A DNA stretch of 64,000 nucleotides from Microbotryomycetes sp. JL201 (lineage: Eukaryota; Basidiomycota; Microbotryomycetes), in NCBI GenBank assembly GCA_033819885.1, contig JAQYUZ010000055.1:45606-109605 (forward strand), written 5' to 3'. Positions 47,154 to 59,843 of this stretch are shown here, in pieces. How positions within the stretch are numbered: position 1 is the stretch's first letter; every line of letters starts with the position of its first letter. Both the position numbers and the translations under genes were made by a program. The notes beneath the pieces were generated by a model. That model did not search any database. It was not told where the DNA came from and saw only the letters and a list, made by a program, of their open reading frames with translations.

Positions 47154-47948
47154 ATGGTGAGTGGGCTCAACGCGACAATACGGCCTTGCTCGTCGGCATG
47201 GCGCACCACTTGCGTGCAAGCTGTCATTCCGGCACGTTCTCGAGTGTAACAAGAGCTCGCAGGGCTTTCGAGCACATCTTGCAGGGAACTCAAGCTTCTT
47301 TTGCTGACCTGCGATACCGTGTGCAGGGACTGTTCAACTTTGGTGACGATTCGCAGCAATTCCAGGCGTACCAACAGGTGCAGCAGGGAGAGCACAAATC
47401 GAGCTGGAGCCACGAAGTATGTTGAATCCGTGGTCTCTTCTGCACGGAACTGACTTGACCGTTATTCATCTACGTTTCACTTGCCTCTCAATCACCGTGC
47501 TTGCACTGATCAAATCGGAAAACCTAGCTCATTGCTGGCGCCGCTGCTTTTGAAGCGGCTCGCGCATACGAGAAGCATGTTGCTCAAAACGGACCGCCTC
47601 CGAACCACCAGCTTGCCAAGGTGCGACAAATCTTTAGGGTCACTGTGCCCGCCACAAGGGCCAACGGTCTCACCTTTGGCCCCCGGGCGTATGTGCGATC
47701 TGTTGACTAGCGAGCTTTCATCCCACACAGGAGCTGCTCGCCGGATTTGCTGGAGCTGAAGCCGACAAGCTCTTCGAAACTCACGGCAAGTTTGTACTCC
47801 CTGATTCTGCTTGACTTGAGGCTTATTGAGGCTGATGGACGTGACACTCGGATGACATGCAGGTTTGGACTTTATCGACCGTGAACGTGCTCAGCACCAG
47901 GCGCGCGAGCAAGCTATGCAAGCCGTCTCCAGTGACAACTACTACTAG
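47154..47948 (+). CDS. CipC-like protein (DUF3759), 108 aa
   Basis: Small cytosolic protein of the family first described as concanamycin-induced CipC in Aspergillus; often strongly induced by stress or antifungals; biochemical role unknown. Five exons: 47154-47156, 47327-47416, 47528-47620, 47731-47785, 47863-47948 (327 nt, in frame). Coding exon 1 is just the ATG, followed at once by GTGAGT. Seen: MGLFNFGDDSQQFQAYQQV, SHELIAGAAAFEAARAYEKH, ELLAGFAGAEADKLFETHGL, DFIDRERAQHQAREQA, all family hallmarks in the usual order. The last intron (47786-47862) has a GC donor (CACG|GCAAGT). Confidence 0.86.
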
Positions 47949-48445
47949 ATTCTCTTCAAAATACGGCTTGCGCATAGAAGGAATCAGTGAATGCTTTGAC
48001 CTATGTCATGTCATGTCATCTTGAAATGAAAATCTCATGTCAGTGCCAAATCTCGCTATGCCTGGGTTCGGATGGATCGCCTTTCTTCTTCATGCGCGTC
48101 GGCCTATACCAATGGACGGGACTGTTTTGCGCCCTACGTTCGCGTTCTCATGGCGGCCGACCCAGAGGAAAGCACATCTACACAACCCGACCCTTCATAA
48201 TAGACACGCACACAACGCGACGTGCAGTGGGCTTTTTCTTGCAGTCGAAAGAGCTGCGAGAAGCCTTGCCGCACGTTGCAACACACGTTCGATCTGTCTT
48301 TCGCTATGGGTCTACACTTTCATCTTGTTACGAAATTTATTTGTAGACCGTTGTTGCAAACGGCAGGCACAAGCCTGTTCCAACCTTTGCATCCTTCTTC
48401 TCTGTCGTCCTGGCGCCTGTCACGTTCACGCCGCGTCATGAGCAG
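47949..48445. other. Gap between CipC-like and TMA17-like genes
   Basis: About 500 bases. It must hold the missing first exon of the TMA17-like gene. ATGs at 48151 (frame MAADPEESTSTQPDPS) and others are candidates, but none joins cleanly by splice motif. No other gene is seen. Confidence 0.35.
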
Positions 48446-49024
48446 CCTGTTACGTTTGAGACATTGAGACAGCTCGAGCCCGAGTTGCTGACAGCGGGTG
48501 AGCCGGTTGCTCTGCGTCAAGAAACAGCCGAGACGAGACGCGTCCGAGCTAACCATCCTTATCCGTGGGACCGAATGACCGACAAAAGAGGTGGGTAGGC
48601 TGCAGAACAGCATTCAACACCTAGAGAGGTCAAACGCAGAGCTAGAAGAGTTTGCTGCGACCGAGGACGACGATGACGACAGGCGAGAGCTCCAGCTGGC
48701 TGTAACCGAGAACTTGCAGACTATGTAAGCTCGTGCAAGCACTTTGAGGCTGACTTTTTACTCTGTTCATCGCTGAACCCGTTGCCTCGGACGAACTGGT
48801 CATCCAGCGCTAGCCAGAAAGAACGGCTCGTCATGATCAGGCTGGCCCTGCAGGACAAACTCGGCGTAGACGCGGGCAACGCACACTACGACCTTGCAGA
48901 AAGCAGCAAGGGTCGCATGAGCAAAACCGCAGACGGCCGAGACGACGCCACTGCTCCGAGCGGAAGCGGCGAGGCTGTGGCGAATGAGCAACCCGGTGAA
49001 GACGACGAGGGCATGTATTTGTAA
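48446..49024 (+). CDS. Small coiled-coil protein, TMA17/Adc17-like, 5' end unresolved
   Basis: Tma17 is a small chaperone helping proteasome ATPase assembly. Three exons are supported: 48446-48497, 48589-48724, 48808-49024. The joined frame reads VTFETLRQLEPELL then EVGRLQNSIQHLERSNAELEEF, a coiled coil matching the Tma17 pattern (ExxRLxxSxxHLxRSNxEL), an acidic DDDDD break, and a second helix (KERLVMIRLALQDKLG) before an acidic tail. The first intron uses GTGAGC and the acceptor AAAAG; reading through gives a stop. The start codon is not found in frame, so a short first exon lies upstream. Its stop is only 37 bases from the convergent mutarotase stop. Confidence 0.5.
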
Positions 49025-49061
49025 ATCAAATGGGTATATTTGTTGCAACAAGTCTCGCAGC

Positions 49062-49765
49062 TTACTCGACCTTGCCGTCATACCTGAAAACCTCTCGAAG
49101 CGGCAACCACCACGGACCATCTGCGCTGCCCTTGGCACCCTCGATGAAGCTCTCCTGCATACTGTCTGTCTGTGACATACGAAGTCAGGTATGCCTTCGA
49201 CTGGGCAATCATCGAATTTGCTTACCATTTGCCACCATTTCCGAGTCTCTGGATCTTCTGCCGACTTTGCCATGTCGCTGTCCCAGTCATTACCCTGCAT
49301 AGCACAAGGCGATAATGAGAAAGCTGCTTTACGCATGGCTGTGTTGCCGAGAAGCTTCGGCCTGTCCTGATGACACCGTTGGGCTTACTATGTATTTGAA
49401 AGTGCCAATCAGCATAAAGTGGACATGATCAAAGAAAATGCTGTAGTCGACGATGTTGCTCTGTACATAATAGTCATTTGTAGGACATCAGGAGCGCGCA
49501 TTAAGCGGTTCGAGGTGAGCTAGATGGGGCTAACGCTTCACACCTTTTCCATGGTAGCGAGTACGCCCGGCCACACTTGCTCGTGGACCTGAACGACAGG
49601 AGATTGCGGACGTCAGCACTGGGAAAAAGAGTACTCGTGGAGAGTTGCGACAGTGCTCATCGTCGGACAGTTGAATGAGTACCCGACCCGAAGCCATGCG
49701 CACCTTGCAATATTCATCAAAGCGCTCTGGCTTGACCTTTATGATTTGGCAAACTCGCTTGACCA
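49062..49765 (-). CDS. L-rhamnose mutarotase, 118 aa
   Basis: Interconverts alpha and beta anomers of L-rhamnose (RhaM/DUF718 fold). Five exons were joined by eye; protein order: MVKRVCQIIKVKPERFDEYC, VHEQVWPGVL (catalytic His region), NIVDYSIFFDHVHFMLIGTFKYI, GNDWDSDMAKSAEDPETRKWWQM, PWWLPLREVFRYDG. The paired Trp residues near the end and the early HxxVWP are conserved in the family, and the length is normal. It lies 294 bases downstream of an MFS transporter on the same strand, and a second MFS copy follows, which suggests but does not prove a sugar or sugar-acid uptake role. Confidence 0.9.
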
Positions 49766-50059
49766 TTGTAGTAGGATAGTAGAGAAGGCGCACACGCGCA
49801 AGCGAAAGCTGTCGCGACCGGAGCTCATCCGTCCGCGCGGCCCGCTGCAGATGTAACAAGCCGAGAGCATTTCATGAGGATACTGCAGTTTGTTTGTTCG
49901 CGATTACACCAGGAATTGAAACAGCTAGGAACGATAAACAAAGAATCCACAAGTCATCGACTTGCAATAAAGTCGAAGACTCAAACCATACGACATGCTG
50001 TGACCCGTGTTGAGACAAGACGGAAAATGGGCCGATGCGGAACCTGAGGGCAACCAAAT

Positions 50060-52289
50060 TTAGATGGTGTATCGGAACTTGGGCATGTCCTCGATGGCGA
50101 CGCCCTGGTCGGCCTTCTTGTTCTTTGAGCGGAAGTAGAACGTCATGGCGATGCACATCAAGCAGATGGCGCCCTGGCAACCAATGGTGGCACCGATACC
50201 AGGCAAGTACTTGGGATAGTCCTTCTGGCGGTAGACGAGCGAGGCGAAGATACCGCCGACACCACCCATGCCAATGACGATGGCCGACGAGACGGCACGC
50301 TTCGAGTGGCGCAGAATGTTGTTTGCCTGGTAAGCCAAGACGGCAGGAACGTTGGCCTGGCAACCGGCAATTGCAAGGAACGAGCCGAAGTATCGGACGC
50401 CGACTTGATCGGCAAAGCCCATGATGAACAAGCCAACAGTGCAGAACAAGGCGTTGAAGATGATGACAGGGGCGCGCATGCGGTACTTGTCGGCGAGCGT
50501 CGCACCAACGAAAGTGTAGATTGCGGCGAAAACGTATGGCGGGGCCGACAAGCAGAGCGACAGCTCGGTCGAGTATCCGCCACCGGCGAGAATGACGGGC
50601 AAGAAGTCTGACAAGTGCGCACCATCCATCAGCGATGAGCAAGAATGGCACAGGTGATGCTGAGACGCTTACAAGAGAAGGCATATGCGGGCATGGTAGA
50701 GAAGCAGAAGCAGAGACCGAAGACCCAGAGCTTGAAGTCGCAAGCGTGCTTGAAGAACTTCTTGGCAGTCAATGAATCGGGCTCGGCGTCACCGCGGTCG
50801 ATGTTGATGCGATCAATGACAACCTTGGTCTGCTCCGGCGTCAAGAAATTGTTCTTGTCGGGGAAATCGACTGTGGGATTGCAAGCACGTCAGGTAACTT
50901 GATTGAAAGAGCACCCATGTGCTCCACTCACCAATCAACAGGAAGGCAAGGACACCGAGGCCAATGGTGATGGCGCCGAAGATGATGAACACCCATCGCC
51001 ATGCCTCAATACCATGTCTGTGAGTTCAAATCAATCAACATCGGTCGGTCGGCTATTTCTGTTTTGCTTGCTCACCTGCCACCGAGAAGGGAGAAAGCGT
51101 AACCAATGATGTTCGAGAAACCGGCAATGACCATGGAGAACAGATAGAAAAGGGCCAACCGCTTCTGGGTCTCGAAACGAGTATACCAGCAGGAGATCAG
51201 GAAAACGCTGAACAACACAATCAGCTCGACATTTTGGGGTGAGATCGATGTCTGTGAGCTCACCAACCGGGGAAGAAACCACTACGAAATAACAAAGCAG
51301 TAGGCAGGCAATTTAGCGCTCCAGTTCGCATCGTGCGTGACTGTGAACCCTACTTACGCCTCAAGCAGACCGAGCAGAACACGGCAAGCGGCCAACTCCT
51401 CCCACTTGTTGACGAAACCCACTGCACGACAGGACAGCGACGTCATCGCTGGCATTCGCGTGACCTCCTCCACGCGTTCGCCACTCACTGCCGAGCATGA
51501 CTGCACCCCAAGCGGTGACAATGAATGACAACCAGTTGCGGCAGCCAACCTTTCGCAGGACGACATTGGATCTAGCGAGGCACGTATTTTAGCTGTCTAA
51601 CGTTGTGCGTCGAGGTCGCTCGAACTCACGGGAGTTCGAATACGACATAGGGAGCGAAGAAGATTGCGGTAATAGTCCTGCACAAAGATTAATGTCAGTC
51701 TCGCGCAAAACAATTCAACCGAAGAAGCGTCGCCACTCACGAATAGCGCTCGCCTACGGTGAGCTCCAAGTCGCGAGCCATACCCGCCACGCGAGCGACC
51801 GAAATATCTGCATATAGTGCATTGCGTCAGTCATCGTGCTCCGTGTGAAAGTTGATGTGCATCGAAGCCCTGAGCTCTTGCGCATTGTGCCTTGCAAGCT
51901 CTTCTCGCCCCGTGCGAAGGACGCGGAGAGCCGCGAACGGAATGCCAAGCCAAAGTCAAAATTGGAGCGCCATCGGGACTCACTGGTTCGGTCAATGAGA
52001 GAGACGGCATACAAGGCACCGAGGATGATCAACAATCGAATATCGACCTTGCGACTATGAAAGACGAAACGCGCGTCAACTGCCGGTCGAGGTGTCCCGT
52101 GCGTGACCGCCAGTTGCTCGGTCCTGCTCCGAGCAGGCCGTCGGGCGCGCAAAGGCACTCTCAGATGAACGCTTACATAATTTTGCGCTCTTCTTCACGA
52201 TCGAACTGTGTCTCGACGGCGTCATAGCTAGCATCCTCCTTGTGATGCTGTGTCGGCTTGTCCGAGTGCGAGTCGGGAGTGAGCGACAT
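50060..52289 (-). CDS. MFS transporter, anion:cation symporter (Dal5-like) family, copy 1
   Basis: Twelve-TM permease for an organic anion or related small solute; substrate unknown. Many short introns; start ATG at 52289 (MSLTPDSHSDK). Seen: acidic N-terminus, first TM (DIRLLIILGALYAVSLIDRT), the loop with RVLLGLLEAG that marks the ACS family, mid-loop DFPDKNNFLTPEQT, TM7 region (LWVFGLCFCFSTMPAYAFS), then YFGSFLAIAGCQANVPAVL and GMGGVGGIFASLVYRQKD before the last TM, ending DMPKFRYTI. Copy 2 begins 945 bases upstream with the same exon plan and very similar protein, so the two are tandem duplicates. Confidence 0.9.
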
Positions 52290-53233
52290 CTCGATTGGTG
52301 TTACCAAAGGGCTGTCGAGAAGGACGTTGCGATGCACTTGAACCGAAGTACAGTGATGTCAAATAAGGTCGACTCTTGCTGGACACCGAAGCGAAAGACG
52401 ATGAGCAAGCAAGTGAGGCAAGGGAAAGAGAAGAAGAGCGGAGTGCCTCGACCTTCTCCACGCTACTTACCCCAGACTCCGTAACCCCCGCTTGAAAGCT
52501 CTTGATCGGGTCGGCACACACGATGAACCCGCGTCTGCATTGTTCGTGTCTGCGCAGCAGCCCAATCGTCGCCCAGACCGGCTGCGCACGCGTCGACCCC
52601 GGGTTTCGCAGCACGATCGGGCCAAAAAAAAGTGGCGCCCCTCTGGTTTGAGTTTGTAAATTGTCCGGGTCTCCAGCCCGTAACCCGGAGCTGTTCCTGT
52701 ACGCCGATGCACATCTTGTCAATCACGCATGTCATGTCACAGGGCAAGGTCAACATACCAGTCGCGTCGCGGAACACCTGCTGTATGTCGGCTGCCAAGC
52801 CGTGCACGGTCGTCATGCGAATGGGACCACGCCATGCGACCCTTGAACGGCGAGCCGCGAGGGGCCAGAGCCAGGAGGGGGCACTTGGCGACGACGCCAC
52901 TGCGCAGTGTCACAAAGCCACTCGTCACAATATCAGCATGGGTTCAGCCCTTTTTTCTCCAGGGACAATGCCCGAGATCAGAATCAATTCGCTGCAGCTC
53001 TGCCGTTCGCACAGGCGCTGGGCCGGGTATGACTTGGAAATCCTGTGATGATTGCAATGGCACCCGGAAAAGAAGGACACTATAAAACAAGCAGAGTCAC
53101 CCGACTGGTCTGAACCGACACAGGATTCTTGCGGATGCTCACATGAAAACAACCGGAATAAAACCCCCGTACACACCCTAAAAACCGTTTGAAACACGAG
53201 GAACGCCGCGAGGTCGAAGTTATGAAAGTTCAC
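52290..53233. promoter_or_regulatory. Intergenic region between the two MFS genes
   Basis: About 940 bases holding the promoter of copy 1 and the 3' UTR of copy 2. An inverted repeat TCCGGGT-N12-ACCCGGA sits at 52664-52689, giving CGG and CCG half sites as bound by Zn2Cys6 factors. CCCCGG near 52598 fits a CreA/Mig1 core. Short frames here have no domain support. Confidence 0.4.
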
Positions 53234-55533
53234 CTAAATGGTGTACCGGAACTTTGGCATGTTTTCGATGGCGACACCCTGGTCGGCCTTCTTGTTCTTG
53301 GCGCGGAAGTAGAACGACATGCCGATGCACATCAAGATGATGGCGCCTTGGCAGCCGACCGTGGCACCGATACCAGGCAAGTACTTGGGGAAATCCTTCT
53401 GGCGGTAGACGAATGACGCAAAAATGCCGCCGACACCACCCATGCCAATGACGATGGCCGACGAAACAGCACGCTTCGAGTGGCGCAGAATGTTGTTTGC
53501 CTGGTAAGCCAAGACGGCAGGAACGTTGGCCTGGCAACCAGCAATCGCAAGGAACGAGCCAAAGTAGCGGACGCCGAGTTGCTTTGTGAATCCCATGATG
53601 AAGAGGCCGATGGTGCAGACCAGGCAGTTTGCGATGATGACGGGGGCGCGCATGTGGTATTTGTCGGCAACCAACGCGCTGATGTACGTGTAGATGGCAG
53701 CGAATGCGTACGGTGGGGCGGAAAGGCAGAGCGACATGACAACCGAGTAGCCGCCACCGGCAAGAATGACTGGGAGGAAGTCTGCAAGATGATGAAGTGA
53801 GTAATCAAACTGACCAGACCCTGAAACACTGATCAAACATACAAGAGAAGGCGTAGGCGGGCATTGTGGTGAAGCAGAAGCAGAGACCGAAGACCCAAAG
53901 CTTGAAGTCGCCGCAGTGCTTGAAGAATTTGCTGGGCGTCAATGCATCGGGCTCGGCATCGCCTCGGTCAATGTTGATGCGATCGATAACAAACTTGGTT
54001 TCTTCTGGCGTCAAGAAGTTGTTCTTGTCGGGGAAGTCGACTGTGTTGCGTTGTCGCGCAAATGAGCAAGCAGAAACTTTGCTGCGCAGCCGACAGACGC
54101 ACCAATCAAGAAGTATGCAATCAAGCCCAGTCCCATAGTAATCGCACCAAACAAAATGAAGACCCATCGCCAGGCGGCGATGCCGTGCCTGTCCGAGTGA
54201 ACAGATTAGGTCATGTCAGCGACTGGGTCCGATCTGTCAGTCCCTGACACTCACGCGCCACCGAGCCGCGAGAAGCCGTATCCAATGATGTTTGAGAAGC
54301 CTGTCCGCAGAGATTCGCTCCTATCAGCGCATGAACTCGCGTCTTTTACGCCCGTCAGTCGTCAGAACTAACCTGCGAGGAACTGAGGTGATAGCGGGCT
54401 GTCAGAAAAGAAGAAACAAGGTTGCAGACAGAGAAAGACAGCTCACCATCGAGAAGAGGTAGAACAGCGCAAGACGCCTCTGCGTTTCGAATCGGGTGTA
54501 CCAGGTAGAGATGAGGAAGACACTGTGTGCAAGTGGTACAGCTGTGAGTCCCTTGCGAGACATAGTTGCATGGCGTTGGTCTCACCAGCCCGGGAAGAAG
54601 CCACTTTTTTCGACCGACAGCAATTGTCAGCCCGAGATCGCCACAACTTTCGCATGCTCGAACTCACGCCTCAAGCAAACCAAGAATGACACGGCAGGCA
54701 GCGAGTTGATGCCAATTGTTGACAAAGCCCACTATGGATCATTCAGAGGCGTGTGAGTTGCTTGTCGAGCGGCCAGCTTCAGGAGTGCTCACTGCCGAGC
54801 ATGACGGCGCCCCAGGCAACGGCAATGAACGAAAGCCAGTTGCGGCAGCCTGCCTTGCGAAGGACGATGTTTGACCTGATCGACGAAACATGAGCTGCAA
54901 TTGAGATCTTTTCCATTCTAAGCACTCACGGAAGTTCGAAGAGAATATACGTTGGGAAGAAGATGGCAGTGATGATGCTGGATTCTCGCAGCCGTCAGAG
55001 GCATCCAAGAGATCGATGTTTGATGCCACTCACGAGTAGCGCATGCCGACAGTCAGCTGCAAGTCTTTGGCCATGCCGACAACGCGTGCGATTGAAATGT
55101 CTATTAGGAGCGTCAGAAGGTCAGCATGAGCGTGCTAGTCGCGGTCCATGACAAGATCATGAGGGTTGCTGTGAAGCTCGCCGCCGCGCAAAGATAGGCA
55201 CCTCGATAAGGAGATTCCAGGCTCGGCTCTATGGCAGCGCCACGCCAGGGCAGACGCACGACTTACTGTTTCGATCAATGAGCGAGATGGCATAGAGGGC
55301 ACCGAGAATGACGAGAAGTCGCCTGTCAATCTTTGAGCTGATCACGGTATTATGTCAGATCAAGAGTGAGCCTTGGCACTGAGGGCAGTCAGGCGATCAA
55401 GCTCTGACGAGCTCCGATGAGACGTACACAATCTTTCGCTCTTCGGCAGGATCGAATTGACTCTCGACTGCATCGAGGCTGGCTTCTTCCTTGAAAAATT
55501 GCGTTGGCTTGTCGTCCAAGCGGGAGTCTGGCG
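53234..55533 (-). CDS. MFS transporter, anion:cation symporter (Dal5-like) family, copy 2
   Basis: Same family and plan as the neighbouring copy. Start ATG at 55533 (MSSTPDSRLDDKPTQFF). Seen: RLLVILGALYAISLIDRN-type first TM, SIARVVGMAKDLQL, ACRVILGLLEAGFFPG motif, RFETQRRLALFYLFSM, NNFLTPEETKFVIDRINIDR, YFGSFLAIAGCQANVPAVL, GMGGVGGIFASFVYRQKD, and the end NMPKFRYTI. Over the region about 53470-53540 the DNA is identical to copy 1, including silent sites, whereas flanking parts differ, suggesting recent duplication with local gene conversion. Several introns near 54200-55450 are short and were placed only by frame. Confidence 0.9.
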
Positions 55534-57119
55534 TCGACGACATTGTGCGCGTCGAAGTCGGTTTAGTGACGGGTGTAGGCGGTGATCAGAAGTTGAGCAG
55601 GCACAAGGTAAAAATACGTGTGTATGTCACAGCACTGAGAATCGCGGCGGACTGTGTGAGAGAGAGAGACAAGGACTGAAGAAGTCCGCCACTTGCGAAA
55701 CACACGCGATCGGTTTCGGCAGGCCGTCGTAACCGCCTGAAGGGGTCGATGCACAAGTGTCCCCAGATCAGGTACCCTTTGCCGCGCTTATCCTGAGGCA
55801 CTCCCCTGCATAATGTCCGTGGTGCCCGCTTTCGCGACGGCTCGATCATAGCAAATGGCTTGGCTGCGTTGTCGATCGCTCCTTGGAAGGGCTCAATCAC
55901 GATCGAAAACAGTGAGGAAACGATAGTTCTGTGCACTTTCCGCGGATGTGAAGCCTACAGAACGCCTATACCATTCTGCTACACGACATCATTTCGGCGC
56001 CCAGCAAAGTCTGTCCCCTGATGAGCTCTTTTGAGACGCGTTCCGAGGAACGGTTCGTTCTAGACCTGGGCCCAGAACACCTTCCTCGGGAGGGCCCTAT
56101 GTGAAACGTAGCCCTACACTCGTCACTCGTTCCATCAGCGAGCTGCAGGGCCTGCCTGTCATGCAAGTTTTCGGCAACTTGCCACACGTACATTCCCACG
56201 ACTGACTGCATGCATCAGCTCTCGTATCTGCAATTCAGCAAATGTAGCTGGGCAGAATAGTCTGCCACAATAATCCAATCTGAAACGCGGGCAGCATCGT
56301 TCTACACAGTACTAAAGACGAATGATGCTCAGCCTTCTGCATGCTCTTGAAGGCTCAACATCTCTGAAATGGCATCGTCTGCACCCATAATCGCGTACAA
56401 CAGACGCACAACCGGTTCCGCAGTCGCTCTATTACCCACGCTTGCCCCAGACGAATATCCCCAATCCCACTCGCGGACAAAAAAGTCTGGGGCTCCGGCG
56501 GGGATGCCCCGCGTGCGGCGTCGTCCCGTGTAATCTTGAATGCATATCAAAGTGGGAAGCTGGATGCAGCGTATAGCCGCCTTGCGGCAGACTTGCGCAC
56601 AAAAAGTGCTGGACTAACACTTCGGCCTGTGAGGACAGCACCTTACTGCGTTTTATTTGAACTTGCAAACGCGTGTCAATCTATAAGCCGTGCAACAACC
56701 GAACAGGTGCTGTCAAGATTTGCCAACACAAAACGCTCATAATGCAGCAGTCAAGCCTGTTCACAGGCGAGGACTTTCTCCGTCAAGCAACCACGTGCAC
56801 ACAGCCTTCACAAACAGCTTGAGAGTCTCGGAGCTCATAGATAGTCCGGGCTGGGCCATATCACACTGGATGGATTGTCCAAGACTCTCAATCCGAAAAA
56901 CCCTTGGTAGAATTCAGGCTGAACAGGTCGAAGGGCGAGCGGTCTTCAACAAAAAAATGCTGCTCGTATTGCAGGAAACGGAAACGGATAGGACTACGAA
57001 GGAGAATGATGCTTCCAGATGCAATCCTGTCGGTCAACGGGACGGGCAACAAGGAATCGGGTTCGAAACGAGAAAGGGCGCAGTGTCTGCTGCCAGGGAG
57101 TGAGCAGTGCCGATACCAT
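55534..57119. promoter_or_regulatory. Large intergenic region upstream of MFS copy 2
   Basis: About 1.6 kb, the longest gene-free stretch here. It carries a perfect hairpin GCGGGG-ATG-CCCCGC at 56498-56512 (two facing CreA/Mig1-type GCGGGG sites). Frames such as 56329-56550 (minus, 73 codons) and 56690-57103 (plus) have no recognisable domain, so I do not call genes. It may hold the distal promoter of MFS copy 2, the 3' UTR of PEP4 or an uncharacterised non-coding RNA. Confidence 0.4.
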
Positions 57120-58638
<1,519 letters not shown>

Positions 58639-58992
58639 TGTACTGTGAAACGGAAGCCGGAACAGCGAGGCGGCGTATCAGGAAGGGGGCGGGTGGGCAG
58701 GAAAGCGACGACGTCAGTCCAACGTGCTGCTCGTTTATGATGTTGTGCACCACTCCAAGTCCGTCGTACTGCACCGTGGCAATAAACTCACTGTGAAGCG
58801 CTCGGTCTGCTGGGAAAGAGAGTGGCGCTCGAGCGAGAGCGGTGGGGGAAGTCGAGTTCAAGTCATCCAAGGACGGACTGATGGCTCGCTTGGCTGAATG
58901 ATAGAACAACAAGAACGAAATAACTGCGACGACAGATCCACGACAATGTACAACCACGATCTCGATCCACCGTAGCAAAGACAGCAGTATCA
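58639..58992. promoter_or_regulatory. PEP4 upstream / MED11-like 3' region
   Basis: About 350 bases between the MED11-like stop and the PEP4 ATG, both minus strand. Nothing beyond A/C-rich sequence is notable; no TATA box seen. Confidence 0.4.
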
Positions 58993-59843
58993 CTATCTGT
59001 AGTCGAGCGCTTGCGCCAGATCCCGCCATGCGTCACACTGCAACACCTTCGCATTGACGCTGAGCTCATCGGAGGCCGTTCCAGCAGATTTTGGTCCCGG
59101 CGTGCCATTCCATTCGATTCTCTGATCCGCACTCAGCTCCTGCAGGTTCTGTCCGAAGGCGACTCCACCACCCCCGACGGCCTGCAATCTGCCGCTCGCA
59201 TTACGTAGACTGCCGTAGTTGGGATCAAGCACAGGCGCGGCAGAGGCTCGGTCCAATCTGAGGTGTCGAATGGAGCTTCGAAGAGAAAGTTGCACATCCT
59301 GTCAAAGAGCGTTCCCAGGTTTCAGCACAAACGGAAAGTGGCGTTGGCAATGGAGCCACGCGCACTCCTTACGTTGAGCGTGGTATAGAACGATTCAGCG
59401 TAATTGGCAAATTCCAATCCTTTTTGTTCGTTTGCGTCGAGTTCGTCCGTCTTCCGTGACTGACCGTCAGAGCCAACGGACACCGTCCGTGCGGTAAACG
59501 ACGCCAGAGGATCAGGATGTAGAGACGCAAGCGTACATCCAGCCAGATGCAATAAATGAGCAATGCTCTGGTGTATGGCCACACGATGCATCAGCTAAGT
59601 CATGTCAGACCGAACGAGAGCTCGCACCTCTTCTACCGATTCGAGCTCCGCTATCCTCTTTCCGGCCCTTGAACTCTGACCGTTCATATTGGTTTGAGCG
59701 TGTACCGGGCCTCTTTCTTCGCCGTGTTGGCTCATGTGCTGCACATGGTCGCGTTTGAGCACTAGTCCCGCACGAGCATCATCCGAGGCATCCACCTTGT
59801 CATCTTTGTCATCGTCAGAGCCGTATGATTCCAAAGCCTGCAT
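58993..59843 (-). CDS. MED11: Small protein resembling Mediator subunit 11, 247 aa
   Basis: Three exons: 59843-59628, 59594-59373, 59298-58993 (744 nt, in frame). Seen: acidic disordered N-terminus (SYGSDDDKDDKVD), AGKRIAELESVEE, then HQSIAHLLHLAGCTLASLH, an extended linker, ANYAESFYTTLNDVQLSLRSSIRHLRL (pattern FxxxxxxFYxTLxxVQxxLRxxIxxL, as in Med11), and a Gly-rich tail. The head-module subunit Med11 is normally a four-helix protein of 110-180 aa, so this copy is long. The call rests on the two helix signatures only; a different small helical protein is possible. Confidence 0.5.

Noticed and set aside
48498-48620. Reading TMA17-like exon 1 on into RRVRANHPYPWDRMTDK and a 34-base intron
   Set aside because: The segment begins with a perfect GTGAGC donor, contains CTAAC, and removing it (48498-48588) joins two halves of one coiled coil; the alternative needs a very short intron.
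53078-53092. TATAAAA on the plus strand near the end of MFS copy 2
   Set aside because: Nearby genes are on the minus strand and no plus-strand gene follows, so it is unlikely to be a promoter.
56329-56550. 73-codon minus-strand frame in the large gap
   Set aside because: Composition looks somewhat protein-like (DFFVREWDWGYSSG), but there is no recognisable family, no neighbouring exons, and the frame spans a GC-rich hairpin.
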